Source: Pseudonocardiaceae bacterium YIM PH 21723 (GTDB lineage Bacteria > Actinomycetota > Actinomycetes > Mycobacteriales > Pseudonocardiaceae). Taken from it: DNA of 64,000 nt. This document shows, piece by piece, positions 16,434 through 25,577 of the stretch. Position numbers and translations under genes: made by a program. The stretch is from positions 62,001 through 126,000 of the forward strand of contig QZFT01000100.1 in NCBI GenBank assembly GCA_003600225.1, in the 5' to 3' direction. Each line of letters begins with the position of its first letter. The stretch's first letter is position 1. A model generated the notes under the pieces. The model searched no databases. It was given only the letters and a program-made list of their open reading frames with translations, and was not told the DNA's origin.

Positions 16434-18413
16434 CTATTCCCAGCGAAGGCCTTCGGGGCGCATCGCGGCCCGCAGCGCCGGGAACCCGCAGACCGTCGAC
16501 AGCAACGCCACCACGACGGTGGCCAGGGTGAGCAGCGGAAGGTTGGGCCAGGTCACGCTGAGCGAAATCCCCATCAGCCCCACGCCGATGCCCAGCGCGA
16601 CCGCCCAGGCGAGGACGACACCGATCAGCATGGCGATGGCGGTCTGCCAGAACAGCGAGAGCAACACGGTTCGTACCGGAATGCCGACGGCGCCGAGGGT
16701 GGCCACCGACAGCCGTCGTTCCTTGGCCTGTTCCACCGCCTGAAGTACCAGGGTCACCGCGCCCACCAGCAGCAACAACGCGAAGGCGAACAGCACCAGC
16801 GCCAGGAGCAGGTAGTGGCCCTCACCTCCCGGGCCGAAGCGAGCACCCTCCAGGTAGACGCCATAGGTCCGCGGCTCCAACGGAGCAATCGCGGTATGGA
16901 CGGCGTCACTGGTGTCCAGCCGGCCACCGACATCGACCGTGATGCGCGCCGGCCGAGCGGCATCGGCCGCGGTGATCTGCTCGATACGCGCTCCGGGTAT
17001 CGCGGTGATCCTGTCCTGAACCAGCCGCAGGTCCTGCGGCGAGGCATCGGCCACGGACACCGTGACGTATCTCTGGGGGTAGCCCGAGTCCGGTGCGGAA
17101 AGGACATTGACCAGCATTAGCAGACTCAGTCCCGCGGTCAGCTGGGCGGTGAGCGCGGTGGCCACGCGGGACGGCCCGGCCTGCTCGTATCGCATCCGGC
17201 GCAGCGCGAGCCCCCAGGACGGCGGGCCGAACGGCAGGGCAGTCGCCGCTCGCTCGAGCAACCACGGCATGACAGCGGGCACCACGGCCGACAGGACGAG
17301 CACACCCACCGCCGTTCCGGTGATCATCGACCCGGACAGATACACAGCCGTCGCGAGGAGACCCCCGAGCAGCAGTGGCACCACTCGCCACGACATCCTT
17401 CTCCGCACTTGCCGGGCCTGCACCCGGCGGACCGCGCGCAGCGAGGCGAGCACGGCGAACAGCGGCACCCCCACGGCGATCAAGATCACCGCCTGCCACG
17501 GTGGCCGTAGATCAGATCCGTAGAAGGAGCGCCCGGCGATGTTCAACGCGGATATCCAGGGCCTGCTGAGCCAGAAGACGGCCACACCCAAGGCCAGTCC
17601 GGCGAGCACGCCGAGCAGCGTCTCGGCACAGTCCATCCGCCTGATCTGGCCGGGGGTGGCACCCAGCAGGCGCAGGGCGGACAGCCGTCGCTGCCTGGCC
17701 AGGCCGCCGAATCGCAGGCTGACCGCGAGGAACACCAGCAGCGGCACCAGGACCTGACAGGCTCCCATGGTCAGCACCAGGTACGCGGCCTGGACCGACC
17801 CGGGATGCCGATCACCGAAGCCGTAGATCAAGGTGAAGTCCGGCTGGTTCCGCAAATCCTCGCTGTAGGCGTAGAACATGAGATCCTGCGGTCCGCCCAG
17901 TCCCTCGTCGCCGATGATCCCCACGAGTTTCTGCGGGAAACGACGGCGTAGCTGGTCGCCGTCGGATGCCTGCATCCGGTCACGCAGCGCCGGAGACATG
18001 GCGATCTCGCCGGGCCCGGGCAGCGCGGTCAGACCCGGCGGAATCGGCGCAGCGGGCCCGGTGGGCCAGAACCAGCGAGCGGAAATGTGTTCGCTGCGGA
18101 ACGGGGATTCGAAGGCCTCGAACCGCAGCGGGTCGACCCCGGGCAGCACGATCCCGCTGTAGTCGGCCCGGACGGTGCCCTCCCGGGCCTTACGGGCCTC
18201 GAAGGCCGCCGCCAGTGCGACGGCGAGCAGGAGCGAGGCCACGCAGAAGGTGACGCCGATGGTGGTCAGGATGATCCTGCTCCTGGAGGTGCGGCCGCCC
18301 CCGACAGCCAGCCGCACCCCCAGCAACAGGTCGTACAGGAGCCGGCCGAGCCACCCCCGGGCCCGGTCGTTCTCCCCATGACGGATGTCCGTACCCCCAG
18401 TACCGACATCCAT
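16434..18413 (-). CDS. ABC transporter permease (FtsX/MacB type)
   Basis: This 659-residue membrane protein has an N-terminal helix (about residues 45-70), a large extracytoplasmic domain, clusters of three helices near residues 190-300 and 560-650, and further helices between. This is the duplicated FtsX-like layout of peptide or lipoprotein exporters. The start at ATG 18413 lies one base after the stop of the ATPase gene. The longer open frame upstream is a shadow of the ATPase and is rejected. Operon position after PadR and the ATPase suggests inducible export or resistance. Confidence 0.88.
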   Translation of the reverse strand: MDVGTGGTDIRHGENDRARGWLGRLLYDLLLGVRLAVGGGRTSRSRIILTTIGVTFCVASLLLAVALAAAFEARKAREGTVRADYSGIVLPGVDPLRFEAFESPFRSEHISARWFWPTGPAAPIPPGLTALPGPGEIAMSPALRDRMQASDGDQLRRRFPQKLVGIIGDEGLGGPQDLMFYAYSEDLRNQPDFTLIYGFGDRHPGSVQAAYLVLTMGACQVLVPLLVFLAVSLRFGGLARQRRLSALRLLGATPGQIRRMDCAETLLGVLAGLALGVAVFWLSRPWISALNIAGRSFYGSDLRPPWQAVILIAVGVPLFAVLASLRAVRRVQARQVRRRMSWRVVPLLLGGLLATAVYLSGSMITGTAVGVLVLSAVVPAVMPWLLERAATALPFGPPSWGLALRRMRYEQAGPSRVATALTAQLTAGLSLLMLVNVLSAPDSGYPQRYVTVSVADASPQDLRLVQDRITAIPGARIEQITAADAARPARITVDVGGRLDTSDAVHTAIAPLEPRTYGVYLEGARFGPGGEGHYLLLALVLFAFALLLLVGAVTLVLQAVEQAKERRLSVATLGAVGIPVRTVLLSLFWQTAIAMLIGVVLAWAVALGIGVGLMGISLSVTWPNLPLLTLATVVVALLSTVCGFPALRAAMRPEGLRWE

Positions 18414-18414
18414 G

Positions 18415-19101
18415 TCAGCCCCCCAGTTCCGCGGGAATCCGGCCGTTCGTGCGGCCGTCCCGGACGATGACCTCGCGATCGGAGTACGCGGCGACCCTGG
18501 CGTCGTGCGTGACGAGCACGACGGCCGCTCCGGTCTCCTTGGCCGCCTCCAGCAGCAGGTGCAACACCTGCTCGCCGTTGAGCGAGTCGAGCGCACCGGT
18601 CGGTTCGTCGGCGAACACCACCCGGGGACGGGAGACCAGGGCTCGCGCCACCGCGACCCGTTGGGCCTGTCCCCCGGACATCTCGCCGGAACGTTTACCG
18701 GCGACCGTGGCGACCCCGAGCCGTTCCAGCCACTCGCCGGCCTCGCACCGGGCCCGCCGGGCACCCACCCTGGCCAGGAGCAGGGGCATCGCCACGTTCT
18801 CCTCGGCGGTCAGTTCCGGGACCAGCTGGCCGAACTGGAAGACGAAGCCGAAGTCCGACCGGCGCAACGCGCTACGCCGCTGTTCGGACAGGCCGGTGAG
18901 TTCCTGCCCCTGGTAGCGCACCGACCCGGAATCCGGCAGCAGAATGCCCGCCAGACAGTGCAGCAGCGTCGACTTGCCCGACCCGGACGGGCCCATGATC
19001 GCGACCACTTCACCGTCGTCGACATGCATGCCCGCGCCGGCCAGCGCCGGGGTGAACCCGAACGACCGGTGCAGATCGGTCGCCGTCAGCAGGGCGGTCA
19101 C
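18415..19101 (-). CDS. ABC transporter ATP-binding protein (LolD/MacB type)
   Basis: This 228-residue ATPase has Walker A GPSGSGKST near residue 38, the signature MSGGQAQRVAVARAL near residue 140, Walker B VVFADEPTGALDS, and the H-loop His in VTHDARV. The length and EPTGALDS sequence match the LolD/MacB class that pairs with FtsX-type permeases. Its start overlaps the end of the padR-like gene by 4 bases (ATGA), indicating translational coupling. Confidence 0.94.
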   Translation of the reverse strand: MTALLTATDLHRSFGFTPALAGAGMHVDDGEVVAIMGPSGSGKSTLLHCLAGILLPDSGSVRYQGQELTGLSEQRRSALRRSDFGFVFQFGQLVPELTAEENVAMPLLLARVGARRARCEAGEWLERLGVATVAGKRSGEMSGGQAQRVAVARALVSRPRVVFADEPTGALDSLNGEQVLHLLLEAAKETGAAVVLVTHDARVAAYSDREVIVRDGRTNGRIPAELGG

Positions 19102-19622
19102 GGCGACACCACCGTGGCCAGGGCGGTGAGCCGGGCGGCGGTGAGTTCCAGCCAGCGCAGATCGGCTTCCAGGTGGAACAGCGCGTGATCGCAGATCAGT
19201 TGATCGGTCAGGTCACCGCCGGATTTGCGTTTCGTCAGTTCACGCATGAGAACCAGGTGCGCGGAGCGCTGGGTGTCCAGCAACTCCTCCGCGTCCCGGC
19301 CGGAGAGCAGGGCCAGCACGACCTTGGTGTACAGGGTGTTCTGCAGGTACGGCTCCGGTTTCTCCGGTGTGCGCAGCCACTGCTCGACGTCGGTGATGCC
19401 CTCGGCCGTCACCGCGTACCGCTTGCGCTCCGGTCCGTCGCCCGCCTCGACACCGTCGACCTCGACGAGGCCATCCCGCAGCAGCCGGGAGAGCGTGGAG
19501 TAGACCTGCCCGTAGTGCAGCGGCCGATCCTGCCCGAACCGGTCGTCATAGGCCCGCTTCAGGTCGTATCCGTGCTTCGGGCCGACTTCCAGCAGCCCCA
19601 GCAATGCGTGCCCCAATCCCAT
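19098..19622 (-). CDS. PadR family transcriptional regulator
   Basis: This 174-residue regulator starts at ATG 19622 (MGLGHALLGLLE) with an N-terminal winged helix, including HGYDLKRAYDDRF and the HYGQVYSTLSRLLRDGLVE recognition region. A C-terminal helical PadR dimerisation part follows. Members usually repress a neighbouring transporter operon and respond to small molecules. Here it heads a three-gene operon with an ABC ATPase and permease. A palindromic array just upstream of the start is the likely autoregulatory operator. Confidence 0.9.
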   Translation of the reverse strand: MGLGHALLGLLEVGPKHGYDLKRAYDDRFGQDRPLHYGQVYSTLSRLLRDGLVEVDGVEAGDGPERKRYAVTAEGITDVEQWLRTPEKPEPYLQNTLYTKVVLALLSGRDAEELLDTQRSAHLVLMRELTKRKSGGDLTDQLICDHALFHLEADLRWLELTAARLTALATVVSP

Positions 19623-19630
19623 GAGCACGA

Positions 19631-19662
19631 CTATACACCCGGCGTATACACCGTGTGTATAG
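19631..19662. promoter_or_regulatory. Likely PadR operator
   Basis: Outer inverted arms CTATACAC (19631-19638) and GTGTATAG (19655-19662) flank a central GTATAC palindrome (19644-19649). This gives repeated TATAC half-sites, located 8 bases upstream of the padR-like start. This layout fits autoregulation. Confidence 0.65.
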
Positions 19663-19706
19663 CTGACCGGATCCTGTCCGGAACACGTCAAAGCCCTGAA
19701 CAGTAG

Positions 19707-19734
19707 CGCCGCTGCCGGACATGCGGCAGCGGCG
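19707..19734. terminator. Hairpin between padR and the DUF4360 cluster
   Basis: An 11-bp perfect GC-rich stem (19707-19717 with 19724-19734) and 6-base loop lies in the divergent region. No T-run follows, so it may be a leader hairpin rather than a terminator. Confidence 0.4.
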
Positions 19735-19815
19735 AATTGGGCCGGTGAGCACGGGTGAAAGGCCGATGCCTGCCGTACTTACTTCACAGGTCAACAATCC
19801 ATCGAGGAGAAATCT

Positions 19816-20433
19816 ATGGCGCCCCTGCTCGCCGTCGCCGGACTGATGATGTCCCTGATCACGCCCACCGCCCCCGCCGTCAATGCCCCGCCGCCCGGTG
19901 CGATCACCGTCAAGATCGTCACCGTGAACGGGACCGGGTGTAAGGCCGGCACCGCGGCGGTCGCCGTGTCCAATGACAAGACGACCTTCACCGTCACCTA
20001 CTCGAACTACCTGGCGCAGGCCGGAAAGGGCACCCCGGCGACCGACTTCCGCAAGAACTGCCAGCTCAACCTCAAGGTGACCATCCCCGGCGGTTACACC
20101 TACGCGATCATCCAGGCCGACTACCGGGGCTTCGCCTCGCTCAAGAGCGGAGCGAGCGGGCTGCAGCAGGCCAACTACTACTTCGCCGGCCTGTCCCCGA
20201 CCGAGTACCGCAAGCACACGATCAGCGGCCCGAAGGACGACAATTGGCAGTTCACCGACACCACGGACGTCGCGGCGGCGATCTACCGGCCGTGCGGTGA
20301 GGACCGCAACTTCAACATCAACACCGAGCTCCGGGTGACCGCCAAGGCCACCGACCCGGTCAGCTTCCTGGCCATGGACTCCACCGACGTGGACATCAAC
20401 ACCCGCTACCACTTCGCCTTCAAGAAGTGCTGA
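19816..20433 (+). CDS. DUF4360 secreted protein (tandem copy 1)
   Basis: This 205-residue protein is very similar to the isolated copy at 12567. It has the same MAPL start, a signal peptide to about residue 21, PPPGAITVKIVTVNGTGC, NCQLNLKV, YRGFASLKSGASG, an invariant DNWQFTD stretch and the terminal KKC. The four conserved Cys are retained. The ATG follows GAGGAGA. It heads the tandem array of three such genes. Function is unknown; it is probably an extracellular or cell-surface protein. Confidence 0.85.
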   Translation: MAPLLAVAGLMMSLITPTAPAVNAPPPGAITVKIVTVNGTGCKAGTAAVAVSNDKTTFTVTYSNYLAQAGKGTPATDFRKNCQLNLKVTIPGGYTYAIIQADYRGFASLKSGASGLQQANYYFAGLSPTEYRKHTISGPKDDNWQFTDTTDVAAAIYRPCGEDRNFNINTELRVTAKATDPVSFLAMDSTDVDINTRYHFAFKKC

Positions 20434-20522
20434 TCGGGTAGCCGACAAAGAGGGCCGGCGGCGGCCGACGGCGATCCGGATCGGCTTTACCTTGGTGAGA
20501 CGACTTACCTGGGGAGGGCGTC

Positions 20523-21119
20523 ATGATCCAATTCCTGGCCGCGGCCGCACTGCTGGCGGGCACCGTTGTCCCGGTGGCGGCGGACGATCCGCCGCCACCG
20601 GGCAGGCTGACCGCGAACCTGATCACCGTGAACGGCAGCGGTTGTCCGGCGGGTGCCAGTTCCGTCGTGGTGCAGGAGGACAAGCTCGGTGTCTCGCTGC
20701 GCCACGACCCACCCCTGCTGGCGGTCCCGAGCTCCCCGACGACCACGAACTGCCATCTCGTCATCAAGCTGAACATTCCCGCGGACTACGCGTTCGCCAT
20801 CCAGCCCATCACCCACCACGGCTCCGCCCAGCTGCCGAAAGGGGCGACAGCGCGGCTGAGCTCCCACGCGTGGTTGCCGGGCATGGCCGACACCATGACG
20901 ACCCATCGCTTCGCCGGGCCCTACGACCAGCAGTTCGAGGTGACCGATCGGCACGATCCGGCGGCGCCGGTGTACGGCCCCTGCGGTGGCTCGCAGTTCA
21001 CCGCGAAGTTCGAGCTGAGCGTGCAGGCCCCTGCCGGAAGCACCGCCCGGTTGCAGCTCGGCGTCGAGGACTTCGACCGGAGCACCGACTACCACCTGCG
21101 GTGGAAGAAGTGCCGATGA
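20523..21119 (+). CDS. DUF4360 secreted protein (tandem copy 2)
   Basis: This 198-residue relative of the preceding protein is more diverged but keeps the PPPGRLTANLITVNGSGC start, a TNCHL segment, GPCGG and the terminal KKCR, so the four-Cys scaffold is intact. The signal peptide ends after VAA near residue 20. A GGGGAGG ribosome site precedes the ATG. Its stop overlaps the start of the next paralogue by 4 bases. Confidence 0.8.
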   Translation: MIQFLAAAALLAGTVVPVAADDPPPPGRLTANLITVNGSGCPAGASSVVVQEDKLGVSLRHDPPLLAVPSSPTTTNCHLVIKLNIPADYAFAIQPITHHGSAQLPKGATARLSSHAWLPGMADTMTTHRFAGPYDQQFEVTDRHDPAAPVYGPCGGSQFTAKFELSVQAPAGSTARLQLGVEDFDRSTDYHLRWKKCR

Positions 21120-21664
21120 TGTGGCTCGTCGCCGGGCTCCTGTTGTCCACCCTGACCTCGGTGGACGAGCCCCCGGTCAAGGCCGAACTGGTCCTCCGCA
21201 ACGGGGACGGCACCGGGTGCGACAGGACAGCGACCCGGGTGGAACTGAGTCCGGCGAACGACTCGTTCACCGTCTACTACGAACGGCACGTGTCCACGTC
21301 CGCCGAGCCGCGCAAGAACTGCCAGCTGGGCCTGCGGATCACCAGTGTGTCGGACGCCCGCACCTGGGCGATCAGCGCCGTGCGGCACAGCGGCCGGGCC
21401 GAGCTGCCCGAGCAGGCCACGGGCAGGCTGCGGTCGACGTTCATCTGGGACAACATGGGCGGAACCGACATCCTGGACTACCGGTTCACCGGGCCCTCGC
21501 GGGAGCCGATCCGGACCAGGCACGAGGAGGTGCCCTTCTACGAGCCCTGCGGCGACGTGCACCACGTGACGCTGGTGACCGACACCTTGCTCGCCGGTGC
21601 CGCCCCAGCCACCCTCGCGCTGGACAGCACCACCTACGAACTCTCGTGGAAGAAGTGCCGCTAG
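21116..21664 (+). CDS. DUF4360-like secreted protein (tandem copy 3)
   Basis: This 182-residue protein is the shortest and most diverged member of the family here. It keeps GDGTGC, KNCQLGL, EPCGDV and the terminal KKCR, so the four Cys positions survive. The start ATG at 21116 overlaps the upstream stop (ATGA), which indicates translational coupling with copy 2. The N-terminal hydrophobic segment is short (about 14 residues) but signal-like. The stop shares CTAG with the convergent mutase gene. Confidence 0.75.
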   Translation: MMWLVAGLLLSTLTSVDEPPVKAELVLRNGDGTGCDRTATRVELSPANDSFTVYYERHVSTSAEPRKNCQLGLRITSVSDARTWAISAVRHSGRAELPEQATGRLRSTFIWDNMGGTDILDYRFTGPSREPIRTRHEEVPFYEPCGDVHHVTLVTDTLLAGAAPATLALDSTTYELSWKKCR

Positions 21665-23661
21665 CCGAGCTTATTGGCCTCGCGGACCACGGTGACGATC
21701 TCGTCCATGATCTCGGTCAGCGAGTAGTCCTTGGGCGTGAACACCCGGGCCACGCCCTTGGACCGCAACACCGCGGCGTCCTCCGGCGGCACGATGCCAC
21801 CGACGATCACCGGGATGTCCCCGGCCCCCGCCGCGCGCAGGCCCTCCACCACGGCCGGCACCACTTCCAGGTGCGAGCCGGACAGGATGGACAGGCCGAC
21901 CACGTGCACGTCCTCCTGCACCGCGGCCGCCACGATCTGCGCGGGCGTCAGCCGGATGCCCTGGTAGACCACCTCGAAACCGGTGTCCCTGGCCCGCACC
22001 GCGACCTGCTCCGCACCATTGGAGTGGCCGTCCAGGCCGGGCTTGCCGACCAGGATGCGCAGCCGCTCGCCGAGCTCCTCGCCGGTGGCCCGCACCCGCT
22101 CCCGCACCTTGGCCAGCTCGGCTCCCGCCTCACCGGAGGCCGACGCGCCGGACACCCCGGTGGGCGCGCGGTACTCGCCGAACTCGGCGCGCAGGGCGCC
22201 GGCCCATTCGCCGGTGGTGACGCCGGCCCGCGCCGCCTTGAGCGAGGCCTCCATCAGGTTCGCGTCGGTCTTGGCCGCGGCACGCAGCTCGTCGAGGGCC
22301 TCGGTCACCGCGGCCTGATCCCGCTGCGAGCGCCACCGCGCGAGGGCGTCGACGGCCTGCTGCTCGACGATCGGATCGATGGTCTCGATGGCCTTGGCGC
22401 CCTCGGCCTGCAACGGGGACGGCTCGGAGGTGTCGAATTTGTTGACCCCGACGAGGATGTCCTCGCCGGCCTCCAGCCGCCTGCGACGCTCGGCGAGCGA
22501 GGAGACCAGCTGCGACTTCATGTAGCCGCTCTCCAGCGCGACCACGGAGCCGCCCATGGCCTGCACCCGGTCGATCTCCGCCTTCGCGCCGGCCACGATC
22601 TCGTCCACCTTGGCCTTGACCACCGGTGAGCCGTCGAACAGATCCTCGTACTCCAGCAGGTCGGTCTCGAACGCCAGCACCTGCTGCATGCGCAGCGCCC
22701 ACTGCTGGTCCCACGGCCGGGGCAGGCCGAGTGCCTCGTTCCAGGCGGGCAGCTGGATGGCGCGGGCCCGGGAGCCCTTGGACAGGGTGACGGCGAGCAT
22801 CTCCAGCACGATGCGCTGCACGTTGTTCTCCGGCTGCGCCTCGGTCAGGCCTAGCGAGTTGACCTGCACGCCGTACCGGAACCGGCGGTGCTTGGGGTTC
22901 TGGATGCCATACCGCTCCAGGGTGATCTCGTCCCACAGCTGGGAGAAGGCGCGCATCTTGCACATCTCCTCGACGAACCGGACGCCCGCGTTCACGAAGA
23001 AGGAGATGCGTGCGACCACGTCGCCCCGGCGTTCCTCGGGCACCTGGCCGCTGGAGAACACCGAGTCCAGCACGGAGATCGCGGTGCACATCGCGTAGGC
23101 GACCTCCTGCACCGGCGTCGCCCCGGCCTCCTGGAGGTGGTAGCTGCAGATGTTGATCGGGTTCCACTTGGGGACCTCGCGCACCGTCCAGGCGATCATG
23201 TCGGTGATCAGCCGCAGCGAGGGGCCGGGCGGGAACACGTAGGTGCCCCGGGACAGGTACTCCTTGATGATGTCGTTCTGCGTGGTGCCCGCCAGCCCGG
23301 AGATGTCCGCGCCCTGTTCCTCGGCAGCCGTCACGTACATGGCCAGCAGCCACATGGCGGTCGCGTTGATGGTCATCGAGGTGTTGGCCTCGTCCAGCGG
23401 GATGCCGTCGAACAGTTGCCGCATGTCGCCGAGGTGGCTGATCGGCACGCCGACCTTGCCCACCTCGCCCTTGGCCAGCTCGTCGTCCGGGTCGTAGCCG
23501 GTCTGCGTCGGCAGGTCGAAGGCCACCGAGAGGCCGGTCTGTCCCTTGGCCAGGTTTCGCCGGTAGAGCGCGTTCGAGGCTGCGGCGGAGGAGTGCCCGG
23601 CGTAGGTTCGCATCACCCACGGACGGTCCCGATCGCGGTCATTGGGGTACGGCACGGCCAC
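21661..23661 (-). CDS. meaA: Ethylmalonyl-CoA mutase (MeaA-type), adenosylcobalamin-dependent
   Basis: This 666-residue single-chain acyl-CoA mutase closely follows the MeaA/Ecm group. It has an N-terminal catalytic barrel with MRTYAGHSSAAASNALYRRN, QTGYDPDDELAKGEVG and GTTQNDIIKEYLSRGTYVF. The C-terminal B12 domain carries the DxHxxG cobalamin-binding motif (DGHSNG near residue 544). The enzyme converts ethylmalonyl-CoA to methylsuccinyl-CoA in the ethylmalonyl-CoA pathway. It is shorter than methylmalonyl-CoA mutase large subunits. No crotonyl-CoA carboxylase gene is adjacent. An adenosyltransferase at 29071 could supply the cofactor. Confidence 0.92.
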   Translation of the reverse strand: MAVPYPNDRDRDRPWVMRTYAGHSSAAASNALYRRNLAKGQTGLSVAFDLPTQTGYDPDDELAKGEVGKVGVPISHLGDMRQLFDGIPLDEANTSMTINATAMWLLAMYVTAAEEQGADISGLAGTTQNDIIKEYLSRGTYVFPPGPSLRLITDMIAWTVREVPKWNPINICSYHLQEAGATPVQEVAYAMCTAISVLDSVFSSGQVPEERRGDVVARISFFVNAGVRFVEEMCKMRAFSQLWDEITLERYGIQNPKHRRFRYGVQVNSLGLTEAQPENNVQRIVLEMLAVTLSKGSRARAIQLPAWNEALGLPRPWDQQWALRMQQVLAFETDLLEYEDLFDGSPVVKAKVDEIVAGAKAEIDRVQAMGGSVVALESGYMKSQLVSSLAERRRRLEAGEDILVGVNKFDTSEPSPLQAEGAKAIETIDPIVEQQAVDALARWRSQRDQAAVTEALDELRAAAKTDANLMEASLKAARAGVTTGEWAGALRAEFGEYRAPTGVSGASASGEAGAELAKVRERVRATGEELGERLRILVGKPGLDGHSNGAEQVAVRARDTGFEVVYQGIRLTPAQIVAAAVQEDVHVVGLSILSGSHLEVVPAVVEGLRAAGAGDIPVIVGGIVPPEDAAVLRSKGVARVFTPKDYSLTEIMDEIVTVVREANKLG

Positions 23662-23720
23662 CTCCTGACGCAGATCAGCTCATACTACTGATGAGTAACA
23701 TCATCGGCGCGGTGAATTGC

Positions 23721-24683
23721 TCACAGCGGGAGCAGACCGAGATCCACGGCACGACAGACCGCGCCCGCCCGGCCGCCTACGCCCAGCTTGGCGTGGATGT
23801 GACTGACGTGCTTGGCCACCGTGGCGGGCGAGACGAACAGCCGGTGGGCGATCTGCCGGTTGGTCAGCCCGGTCATCATCGCCCGCAGTACCCCGGCCTC
23901 CCGCGCACTCAGCCCGTGCGGCAACGGCTCCACCGACTCCACCACGACCACGGCGCCGCGGATGGGTGCGGTGATCACCCGGTGGAAGACCCCATCCGGG
24001 TCCTGCCACCAGAAGCTCCGGGGCAGCGCCCGGACCGCGGCCAGCGCCGCCACCTCACGGGACAGCCGGCCATACGGCACCAGCCACTCACCCGGTCCGT
24101 GCCCGGGCACCTCCCAGCAGTCGCCGTCGGGTAGCACCGCCGCGCGATGCCCCGGCAGGCCGGCCAGCGCGGAGCGGGGCGTCCGCCACGGATCGACCAG
24201 CCCGTGCACCATGCGGCCGAGGGCGTCGAGCAGTTCCAGATGCGCCGGCCGCAGATCGGCGGGGTCGGCGAAACAACAGATGATCATGCCTTGGACCAGG
24301 CCTCGATCATCGCGCACCATCGCGGTGGCGACCTGGTTCAACCCCGCAGGCACCACCACCTCGGTCACCAACGGCAGCTCACGGGCCCCGGGCACGTCAT
24401 CGATGGTGGCCACGGACTCGTAGACCCGTTCCAAAGTTCTCAGCTCAGGTCGATCGCGGACCGTCATCAGGCCGTACGCGACCCGCAGTGGTTCCGGTGT
24501 GTCCGGCGCCGCCAGGCACTGAGCCTGCTCACCCAGTACCGGAATGCTGTTGATGCCCGCCGCGTCCCAGGGAATCACCTTGCGCAGCAGGTCGAGGACC
24601 TCCTCGGCTCGCTCCTCGTCCCCGGCGTGACTCCCCAGCACCGCCCCCACATTCACGATCACCTCGATCGCCGCGTCGTCCAT
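23721..24683 (-). CDS. LuxR-type regulator with GAF-like N-terminal domain (array member 4)
   Basis: This 320-residue protein is the last of four tandem paralogues. The N-terminal region (MDDAAIEVIVNVGAVLGS) and a GAF-like middle of about 150 residues precede the shared FWWQDPDGVFHRV segment. A C-terminal LuxR helix-turn-helix follows (LSAREAGVLRAM... LTNRQIAHRLFVSPATVAKHV, residues about 255-310). No receiver domain is present. I choose ATG 24683 over a GTG at 24692 because all paralogues begin with MD. It is separated from the preceding gene by 15 bases. Confidence 0.87.
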   Translation of the reverse strand: MDDAAIEVIVNVGAVLGSHAGDEERAEEVLDLLRKVIPWDAAGINSIPVLGEQAQCLAAPDTPEPLRVAYGLMTVRDRPELRTLERVYESVATIDDVPGARELPLVTEVVVPAGLNQVATAMVRDDRGLVQGMIICCFADPADLRPAHLELLDALGRMVHGLVDPWRTPRSALAGLPGHRAAVLPDGDCWEVPGHGPGEWLVPYGRLSREVAALAAVRALPRSFWWQDPDGVFHRVITAPIRGAVVVVESVEPLPHGLSAREAGVLRAMMTGLTNRQIAHRLFVSPATVAKHVSHIHAKLGVGGRAGAVCRAVDLGLLPL

Positions 24684-24698
24684 GATCAGCACAACCCT

Positions 24699-25577
24699 TC
24701 AGTCCAGTGGCACGAACCCCAGTGCGGCGGCCTTGTTCACCGCTCCGGCACGTCCCGGGACACCGAGCTTGGTGAAGATCCGGGACAGGTGTTTGGCCAC
24801 CGTCGCGGGGGCGATGAACAACGCCCGGCCGATCTGCTGGTTGGTGCGACCGGTCATCACCATCGCCAGCACCTGCGCCTCCCTGGCGCTGAGCCCGCCG
24901 GGCGGCTCCGCCACGGTCTCGATCACCACCACGCCACTCCCACCGGCAGCGGTGGTCACCCGGTGGAACTCCCCCACCGGATCCGGCCACCAGAACAGCC
25001 GGGGCAGCCGGCTGTCCCCCACCATCCGGGCCACCAACCGGGACAGCGGGGCGTGCGGACGCAGCCATTCACCCGCGTCCCGCTCCGGCACCGCCCGCGT
25101 CCCGCCGTCCGGGAGAACCTCGGCGGCGTGACCACCGCGGTGCCCCGGCACGCCGACCGGGTCGACCAGACCGCCCAGCATGCGGCACAGCAGCACCGCG
25201 AACTCGAGGTGCCTGTCGGTGAGATCATCCGGATCCCGGAAACCGGCGAACAGCACTCCACTCATCCGGCCGGACTTGGTCTGCAGCGGGACCACCAGAA
25301 TCTCCCGGCCGGCTGCCACCGAACTCGTCCGCCAGCACTGCGATCGGTACCGGACGGGCAACTGCCAGAGCGCGTGCAGCACCCGGTCGGTGAATCCGTG
25401 CGCCAGGAAGATGCTGGACGGCGTGCCGTCCCGCACGCGGTTGCAGATGGCCACCGCGTCCCAGGGGATCACGGTGCCCAGCACCGCCACGATCTCCTCG
25501 GCACGGGCGACGGCGTTCTCCCCACCGCCGAGGATGGCGCCGACCTCGACCAGGACATCGATCTCCCGGTCATCCAT
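24699..25577 (-). CDS. LuxR-type regulator with GAF-like N-terminal domain (array member 3)
   Basis: This 292-residue paralogue is the shortest of the array. It starts MDDREIDVLVEVGAILGGG and keeps the PWDA segment, FWWPDPVGEFHRV, and the C-terminal helix-turn-helix (NQQIGRALFIAPATVAKHL). Its middle domain is about 30 residues shorter than in the others. The start overlaps the stop of the upstream paralogue by 8 bases (ATGGATGA). It probably binds DNA as a dimer in response to an unknown signal. Confidence 0.87.
   Translation of the reverse strand: MDDREIDVLVEVGAILGGGENAVARAEEIVAVLGTVIPWDAVAICNRVRDGTPSSIFLAHGFTDRVLHALWQLPVRYRSQCWRTSSVAAGREILVVPLQTKSGRMSGVLFAGFRDPDDLTDRHLEFAVLLCRMLGGLVDPVGVPGHRGGHAAEVLPDGGTRAVPERDAGEWLRPHAPLSRLVARMVGDSRLPRLFWWPDPVGEFHRVTTAAGGSGVVVIETVAEPPGGLSAREAQVLAMVMTGRTNQQIGRALFIAPATVAKHLSRIFTKLGVPGRAGAVNKAAALGFVPLD

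Noticed and set aside
18414-18764. N-terminal extension of the FtsX-type permease
   Set aside because: It overlaps the ABC ATPase in another frame and has no hydrophobic or domain signal; the permease begins at 18413.
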